NCBI RefSeq assembly: GCF_001544075.1
Contig: NZ_BCNT01000004.1
Location: 124,001-188,000, forward strand
Reading direction: 5' to 3'
DNA: 64,000 bases
Source of the DNA: Comamonas terrae
GTDB lineage: Bacteria; Pseudomonadota; Gammaproteobacteria; Burkholderiales; Burkholderiaceae_C
Made by a program: the position numbers and the translations under genes. The notes beneath the pieces are model-generated. The model searched no databases. It saw only the letters and a program-made list of their open reading frames with translations, and was not told the origin of the DNA. Below, piece after piece: positions 63,968 to 64,000 of the stretch (position 1 is the stretch's first letter; each line of letters begins with the position of its first letter).

Positions 63968-64000
63968 TCCGGCCATGGGGTAGTCGGTATAGCCCCTGGC
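63965..64000 (-). CDS. C-terminal end of an Old Yellow Enzyme-type alkene reductase
   Basis: Only 11 codons and the stop are in the window; they read ARGYTDYPMAG. The GYTDYP ending is characteristic of NemA/OYE-family flavin ene-reductases. The rest lies beyond the right edge, so the identification is tentative. Confidence 0.5.
   Translation of the reverse strand, partial: ARGYTDYPMAG

Overview
The window is a gene-dense, GC-rich stretch of a betaproteobacterial chromosome. It most resembles a Comamonadaceae genome of the Delftia/Comamonas type. The grounds are the yidC-yidD-rnpA-rpmH / dnaA-dnaN-gyrB core, the betaproteobacterial style of most proteins, and several short intergenic repeats that I recall as typical of that family. 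No tRNA, rRNA, CRISPR array or full insertion sequence was seen. The genus is an inference.

Layout. 0-9.4 kb: end of an EamA transporter, a NUDIX hydrolase, a GNAT acetyltransferase, a small membrane protein behind a Fur-box-like site, an omega-amino-acid:pyruvate aminotransferase, a phosphoethanolamine-transferase-like enzyme, the malic enzyme maeB, and a secreted barnase-like RNase with a barstar gene. 9.4-17.4 kb: rsmA, surA and lptD on the minus strand, with a MITE-like element at the lptD stop codon, then amgK, rsmE and a SRAP-family gene that has lost its catalytic residues. 17.4-24 kb: a lysophospholipase-like hydrolase, an M20 peptidase, a diguanylate cyclase, metX-metW behind a SAM-II riboswitch, and a GDT1-type exporter behind a yybP-ykoY manganese riboswitch. 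24-33.5 kb: two tandem glycine-rich RRM proteins, an SDR, the kdsD-kdsC-lptC operon (lptA and lptB do not follow), apt, three poorly known genes, and mnmE.

33.8-42.5 kb: the replication/translation core, yidC-yidD-rnpA-rpmH on the minus strand and dnaA-dnaN-gyrB on the plus strand. 42.9-52.2 kb: a GST, a YkgJ-type protein, a ferredoxin, and a metal-efflux block (CzcB-CzcA-CzcC plus response regulator and histidine kinase), all minus from the kinase onward. 52.2-56.8 kb: dinG between two unusually AT-rich non-coding blocks (about 1.1 and 1.4 kb) carrying many DnaA boxes and two DnaA-trio-like runs. 56.8-64 kb: pagL, a Spy-like protein, rdgC, a BktB-like thiolase, cueR and copZ, a chemoreceptor, the end of an Old Yellow Enzyme gene, and two parS-like centromere sites.

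The most interesting reading is that the working chromosomal origin may not be the rpmH-dnaA gap, which holds only two DnaA boxes and is not AT-rich. It may instead be the AT-rich region around dinG, about 16-20 kb away and 4-12 kb from the two parS sites. Several genes share an envelope theme (lptD, lptC, surA, kdsC, kdsD, a PEtN-transferase-like gene, pagL, amgK). Metal regulation recurs: Fur-like box, Mn riboswitch, Czc efflux, CueR/CopZ.
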